DNA from: Micromonospora carbonacea | GTDB taxonomy: Bacteria; Actinomycetota; Actinomycetes; Mycobacteriales; Micromonosporaceae | Reading direction: 5' to 3' | Length of the DNA: 64,000 bases | Assembly (NCBI RefSeq): GCF_014205165.1 | Contig: NZ_JACHMZ010000001.1 | Coordinates: 5,128,501 to 5,192,500, forward strand | In this document: positions 60,900 through 64,000 of the stretch, piece by piece | How the letters are laid out: each line of letters opens with the position of its first letter | Numbering within the stretch: position 1 is the stretch's first letter | The notes under the pieces: model-generated | Seen by the model: the letters and a program-made list of their open reading frames with translations, nothing else | The model's database searches: none | Told to the model about the DNA's origin: nothing | Program-made: the position numbers and the translations under genes

Positions 60900-62129
60900 T
60901 CAGGTCCGCAAGGGCGTACGCCTCGCGGCGATCCGGCCGCCCAGCTCCACCAGGCAGATCGACGCCACCACCACCAGCCCGTCGACGGACAGCGGCAACA
61001 GGTACTGCGCGCCGTTCGTCTCCCCGTAGCGGGCGGCGACGGCCGCCATGTGCCAGTACGACACCCACGCCGCGATGCCGGCGATGAGCGCGGTAGCCGC
61101 CCAGCGGGCGAGGGCCAGGTGTCGGCGGTGGACCGGCACCCGGGAGATCAGTTCGATCGTGAGCAGCAGCGCCAGGGGCGACCACGCCGAGATGATCTGG
61201 GAGATCAGTTCGTCGCGGGCGTGCAGCACGTTCCCGGCGATGCTGGCGGCGACGCCCAGGGCGAGCACAGCGCGCACGGCCCACCGGATCCGCAGCAGCG
61301 ACGGCAACTCGGCCGGTCCGGCCGGCGGCGGGTCGACCCCGCGCGCCGTGCCCGGGTTTCCGGTGCCGGTGGGCTGCGGCGACGCCTTCCGGTGTCGCCA
61401 GTGCCGTACCCGCCGCCGAGGTGGGCGGGCCCGCCGGCCGCGCCCGCCCGTACCCGGGTTCGGGCCGGCCGGCCCGGCGTCGACCGGCTCGCTGTCGACC
61501 GGCGGCGCGGTGGCGTGCTCCGGCTCGCGCCCGGCCGGCACCGGGCCCACGGCCGCGCCGCCGCCCGTGCCCGGCAACGGACCCGGGTCCGGCCCGACCG
61601 GCTCGGCGTACTCCCACGGATCCGCCGCCGGCTCGTCGACGTCCCACCACGCCGGCGGCACCCCGGCGTCACCGAGGACGGCCGGCGGGTCCGCCAACCA
61701 CGGCCCGCCCACGCCGCCGGCCGCAGCGTCCAGCAGATCCGCCGGGGCCGCCTGGCCGTCCTGCTCCCCGCCGTCCTGCTCTCCGGCCGAGGGCTGACCG
61801 CCCAGCGGCTCCCCGGCGCCCTCGACCACCGGCGACACCACGGCGTCGCCTGCATCGGCCCCGGCCGGCGGCACGGCCGGCACCGGGTCATCCTCGGACG
61901 CGGGTTCGGCCTGGTCGACCACCGGCCCGTCCGTCGGGGCCGCCTGGTCCTGGCCGCCGACGAGCAGCCCCCGCAGCTCCCGGGCCTTCGCCGCGCCGAT
62001 CCGGTACGTCCGCATCAACTGGTTGCGCGACGGCACCTCGCCCAGCTCGTCGACGAGCTGCCGCGCGTGCGGCAACAGCTCGTCGACGGGCTGCGGGAAG
62101 CGGGTGCCGCTGATCGTCGGCGCGGTCAT
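60900..62129 (-). CDS. DUF2637 membrane protein with HTH-like N-terminus
   Basis: 409 residues. Residues about 10-50 (VDELLPHARQLVDELGEVPS, RNQLMRTYRIGAAKARELRG) are helix-turn-helix-like. A 200-residue acidic Pro/Ala/Asp-rich region follows. The C-terminal 130 residues have four membrane helices (AVRAVLALGVAASIAGNVLH, AWSPLALLLTIELISRVPVH) of the DUF2637/SpdB-like type, typical of actinobacterial integrative conjugative elements, where related Spd proteins help intramycelial plasmid spread. The start overlaps the previous gene's stop (ATGA). It is the last gene of a four-gene leftward operon. Confidence 0.8.
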   Translation of the reverse strand: MTAPTISGTRFPQPVDELLPHARQLVDELGEVPSRNQLMRTYRIGAAKARELRGLLVGGQDQAAPTDGPVVDQAEPASEDDPVPAVPPAGADAGDAVVSPVVEGAGEPLGGQPSAGEQDGGEQDGQAAPADLLDAAAGGVGGPWLADPPAVLGDAGVPPAWWDVDEPAADPWEYAEPVGPDPGPLPGTGGGAAVGPVPAGREPEHATAPPVDSEPVDAGPAGPNPGTGGRGRRARPPRRRVRHWRHRKASPQPTGTGNPGTARGVDPPPAGPAELPSLLRIRWAVRAVLALGVAASIAGNVLHARDELISQIISAWSPLALLLTIELISRVPVHRRHLALARWAATALIAGIAAWVSYWHMAAVAARYGETNGAQYLLPLSVDGLVVVASICLVELGGRIAARRTPLRT

Positions 62130-62536
62130 GCCTCGTCGCCTTCCTCGTCGGTGTCGCACTCGCCGATGCCCCACTCGTCGAGCAGTTCCGTCACGGCGTC
62201 GTCGCCCTCGTCGAGCGCGTCGGCCAGCCGGGCGAACCGCTCGGGGTCCTGGTCGAGGGCCCCCGCGACGAGCAGGAACGTGTCGGTCTGCTCGGCCAGG
62301 GCCCGGCCGCTGATCCGGGCGAACAGCTCGTCGGGGTCGTCGAGCAGCCGCGCCAACTCCATGTAGGCGTCGCGCTCACCCTGCTTGCGGCCCTCCATCA
62401 CACCGACCTCCATCGAGAGCTCGACCGCCTGGTCGAGCTCCTCACGGCTGGCGTGGGTCTGGCGGATCCGGGCCCGCGACCGCGCGGCGGGCCGCCTGGT
62501 CGTCGACGGCCGCCACCACCGTTCCGGCCGGCTCAC
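62126..62536 (-). CDS. Hypothetical acidic helical protein
   Basis: 136 residues from a GTG overlapping the upstream stop (GTGA). A basic N-terminus leads to REELDQAVELSMEVGVMEGR and repeating acidic helical segments (ELARLLDDPDELFARISGRA, DEGDDAVTELLDEWGIGECD). No family recognised. Four-base overlaps at both ends show coupled translation. Confidence 0.6.
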   Translation of the reverse strand: MSRPERWWRPSTTRRPAARSRARIRQTHASREELDQAVELSMEVGVMEGRKQGERDAYMELARLLDDPDELFARISGRALAEQTDTFLLVAGALDQDPERFARLADALDEGDDAVTELLDEWGIGECDTDEEGDEA

Positions 62537-63096
62537 CGGTCGCCGCCGAGCGCCTCGCTGCGGCACGGGCCGCAGTTCCCCGCCGGGCACCCCCGGTGCC
62601 GGGGGCACTGGCCGGCCCGGTCAGCGACCGGCAGGGCGGCCCCCCGACGTTCCGGGAACGGTGGCCGGCCGGGGTTGGTGTTCTTCCCCCTCCGGGCGAA
62701 CCACCGCGCGGCAGCGCGGCCCTTCAACTTCTGAGGATCTTCAACTTCGGGTGACACCCCTTGCGTGTCACCATCGGTCGGCGGATCTGGCACCACCGCC
62801 GCCGGATCTGGCACCCCCGCCGCCCGTGGCGTCACCGGCTCGCCGGTCACCAGCCGGTAGACCCGGGTGACGACGTGCGCGGCCTTGGACACCACCAGCC
62901 GACCCAACTGCACCAGCTTGGCCACGCACCGCTGCACGGTCCGCACCGAGCAGCCGACGTACTCGGCGATCGTCGCCACGGCCGGCCAGGCGTTCCCGTC
63001 GGCGTTGGCGTGCGCCGCGATGGCGACCAGCACCAGCCGTTCCGTCTTCGGCAGGTCCTGGGAGGCCGACAGCGCGGCCTTGACGGCCCGGCTCAC
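62533..63096 (-). CDS. HTH_36-type replication/regulatory protein
   Basis: 187 residues from a GTG overlapping the upstream stop (GTGA). Residues 10-85 form a winged helix-turn-helix as in many phage and plasmid replication initiators: KTERLVLVAIAAHANADGNA, WPAVATIAEYVGCSVRTVQR, LVQLGRLVVSKAAHVVTRVY. The rest is Pro-rich, with a Cys-containing C-terminus (CPRHRGCPAGNCGPC). It may initiate replication with the ATPase at 49952 or control the leftward operon. Confidence 0.75.
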   Translation of the reverse strand: MSRAVKAALSASQDLPKTERLVLVAIAAHANADGNAWPAVATIAEYVGCSVRTVQRCVAKLVQLGRLVVSKAAHVVTRVYRLVTGEPVTPRAAGVPDPAAVVPDPPTDGDTQGVSPEVEDPQKLKGRAAARWFARRGKNTNPGRPPFPERRGAALPVADRAGQCPRHRGCPAGNCGPCRSEALGGDR

Positions 63097-63353
63097 TGGG
63101 CACCGCCCAGCTTGCCGGTGGGGAAGATGTACGACTCGCCGCACCACCGGTTGATGCCCGGGGTCATGCCGACCCGGTGCGCGGTCATGTTCGCCGACCA
63201 CACCGCGACGACGGTTTCGACGGCGTGCTGCTCGCAGGCGTACACCGAGGCGTCAAGGGAGCTGTGCAGGTCGAAGTCGGTCGGAGTGAAGACCTCGATC
63301 CGGGCGGTGGCGGGCTGCCCGCACTCGGGCAGGCTGAACGGTAGATTGCTCAC
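63093..63353 (-). CDS. Small hypothetical protein, first gene of the leftward operon
   Basis: 86 residues. GGAGG lies 7 bases before the GTG start, the best ribosome binding site of this operon. SLPECGQPATARIEVFTPTD, YACEQHAVETVVAVWS and NRWCGESYIFPTG contain three Cys and a His that may ligate zinc. No family recognised. Confidence 0.65.
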   Translation of the reverse strand: MSNLPFSLPECGQPATARIEVFTPTDFDLHSSLDASVYACEQHAVETVVAVWSANMTAHRVGMTPGINRWCGESYIFPTGKLGGAQ

Positions 63354-63377
63354 GGGTCGCCTCCACGGGGCGATCAA

Positions 63378-63415
63378 GGGCCCGGAGCACAGGAGCGCCA
63401 ACTCCTGCCGGGCCC
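63378..63415. terminator. Nested hairpin next to attR
   Basis: GGGCCCGG (63378-63385) pairs with CCGGGCCC (63408-63415), with CAGGAG...CTCCTG pairing inside the loop. It may insulate element and host transcription at the right border. Confidence 0.65.
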
Positions 63416-63443
63416 GTCTTCGTTAAGACGTGTCCTATGTTGC

Positions 63444-63459
63444 CCTTCGACCTGGCGAT
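63444..63459 (+). other. attR core region
   Basis: CCTTCGACCTGGCGAT, the right-hand match to attL (47070-47085). Upstream element sequence TGTCCTATGTTG and attL-side ATAGTCAACTTGTGACA would form the two halves of attP, which show imperfect dyad symmetry (TGTC...GACA ends), as expected for a serine integrase site. Confidence 0.75.
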
Positions 63460-64000
63460 CGCGGTGGCGCTGCTCGGCGGCTCCGGGGAGCTGCCGCTGC
63501 TGCCGCTGGAACGGGTGGTGGTCCTCGGGGAGCTGGGGCTCGACGGCACCGTCCGGCCGGTGCGCGGGGTGCTGCCCATGGTGGCCGCCGCCGCGCGGGC
63601 CGGGCTGCACCGGGTGGTCGTCCCGGTGGGCAACGCCGCCGAGGCGGCAGTCATCCCGGGTGTCCGGGTCCGGGCCGTGGACACGCTGCACCGGCTGGTC
63701 GGCTTCGTCCGGGACGGCACGCCGCTGATCGAGCCGCCCGACCCCGCCCCGGCGGAGGGGCCGGGCGGGCCGGACCTGGCGGAGGTCGCCGGGCAGGCGC
63801 TGGGCCGGCGGGCCCTGGAGGTGGCCGCCGCCGGCGGGCACCACCTGGCGCTGTTCGGGCCGCCCGGCGCGGGCAAGACCATGCTCGCCGAGCGCCTGCC
63901 GTCGATCCTGCCCGAGCTCGACGACGACGCGGCGCTGGAGGTCACCGCGCTGCACTCGATCGCCGGGCTGCTGCCGGCCCACGGCCACCTGCTGCGCCGT
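63446..64000 (+). pseudogene. comM: 3' part of comM/yifB, continuing beyond the window
   Basis: The frame resumes at FDLAIAVALLGGSGELPLLPLERVVVLGELGLDG and runs without a stop to the edge, including the AAA Walker A GPPGAGKTML and LPSILPELDDDAALEVTALHSIAG. Joined to 46832-47085 it gives a continuous YifB/ComM protein with no gap, so the element sits cleanly in the gene. An ATG at 63437 could start a truncated protein lacking the N-terminal Lon-like domain. Confidence 0.93.

Larger units (their letters stand above)
47080..63450. mobile_element. 16.4-kb integrated element in comM (phage-satellite-like or hybrid integrative element)
   Basis: The boundaries follow from the interrupted comM frame. 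The recombinase gene is next to attL, as usual. Contents in order: large serine recombinase, overlapping small genes, replication ATPase, heptamer cluster, HTH protein, tail-related module with tape measure, operator cluster, small exported/membrane proteins, and a leftward operon with HTH_36 and DUF2637 proteins. No capsid, portal, terminase, lysis or FtsK-like transfer gene was found. Alternatives are a deleted prophage, a satellite of a helper phage, or a degenerate actinobacterial integrative conjugative element. Gene frames look intact, which argues against simple decay. Confidence 0.88.

Noticed and set aside
47080..63450. Classical actinobacterial integrative conjugative element
   Set aside because: DUF2637 and HTH_36 proteins fit, but there is no RepSA/Prim-Pol replicase and no FtsK-like transfer protein, and tail genes are present; kept only as an alternative.

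Overview
The window is very GC-rich actinobacterial chromosome, most likely Micromonospora or a close relative. The evidence is the family mix (DUF5753/DUF397 regulator pairs, DUF574 methyltransferase, DivIVA, DUF2631), the gene order rpsB-tsf-pyrH-frr-cdsA-rlmN and dxr-rip1-ispG-acetyltransferase, and short interspersed repeats of a type I associate with Micromonosporaceae. No rRNA or tRNA gene was seen.

Layout. 1-2780: an XRE/DUF397 regulator pair, then two type I-E-like CRISPR arrays that converge tail-to-tail between mirror-image leaders, with no cas genes in the window, then a non-coding stretch with three long stem-loops in a row. 2781-16214: accessory metabolism, signalling and transport: DUF456, PAS-GGDEF-EAL, methyltransferase, thiolase, a DAACS symporter behind a cysteine-type leader peptide, an old yellow enzyme, a fused double ABC exporter with one degenerate ATP site, a GNAT protein and a PadR regulator. 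16314-20014: the isoprenoid/site-2-protease operon dxr-rip1-ispG. 20083-36764: an accessory block lying between backbone genes that are close neighbours in M. tuberculosis. It holds Uma2, GNAT, BrkB, a second XRE/DUF397 pair with small Cys-rich proteins, a decayed Rhs-Hint polymorphic toxin locus with a SUKH-type immunity gene and a second broken gene, a 138-bp MITE-like palindrome, DUF839, MMPL with a divergent TetR, a carotenoid-type FAD enzyme, a TMEM175-like channel and an MBL-Rieske protein. 36873-46818: the conserved block DivIVA-rlmN-cdsA-frr-pyrH-tsf-rpsB, a Pro/Gly-repeat membrane protein and a YraN-family gene.

At about 47.08 kb the comM/yifB gene (Mg-chelatase-like AAA ATPase) is cut. 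Its 3' part resumes in frame at about 63.45 kb, at the right edge. The 16.4 kb between is an integrated element flanked by a short repeat of the comM sequence. It encodes a large serine recombinase next to attL, a chain of overlapping small genes leading to a DnaB-N/RecA-like replication ATPase, a heptamer (iteron-like) cluster, a tail module (possible protease relative, full-length tape-measure protein, tail-tip/fibre-like protein), a central operator region, and a leftward four-gene operon with an HTH_36-type protein and a DUF2637 membrane protein. It has no capsid, portal or terminase genes and no FtsK-like transfer gene. It therefore looks like a phage-satellite-like or hybrid integrative element rather than a complete prophage or conjugative element. 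This is the most interesting object in the window.

Functions are assigned from the translated sequence and remembered family motifs. No database search was possible.
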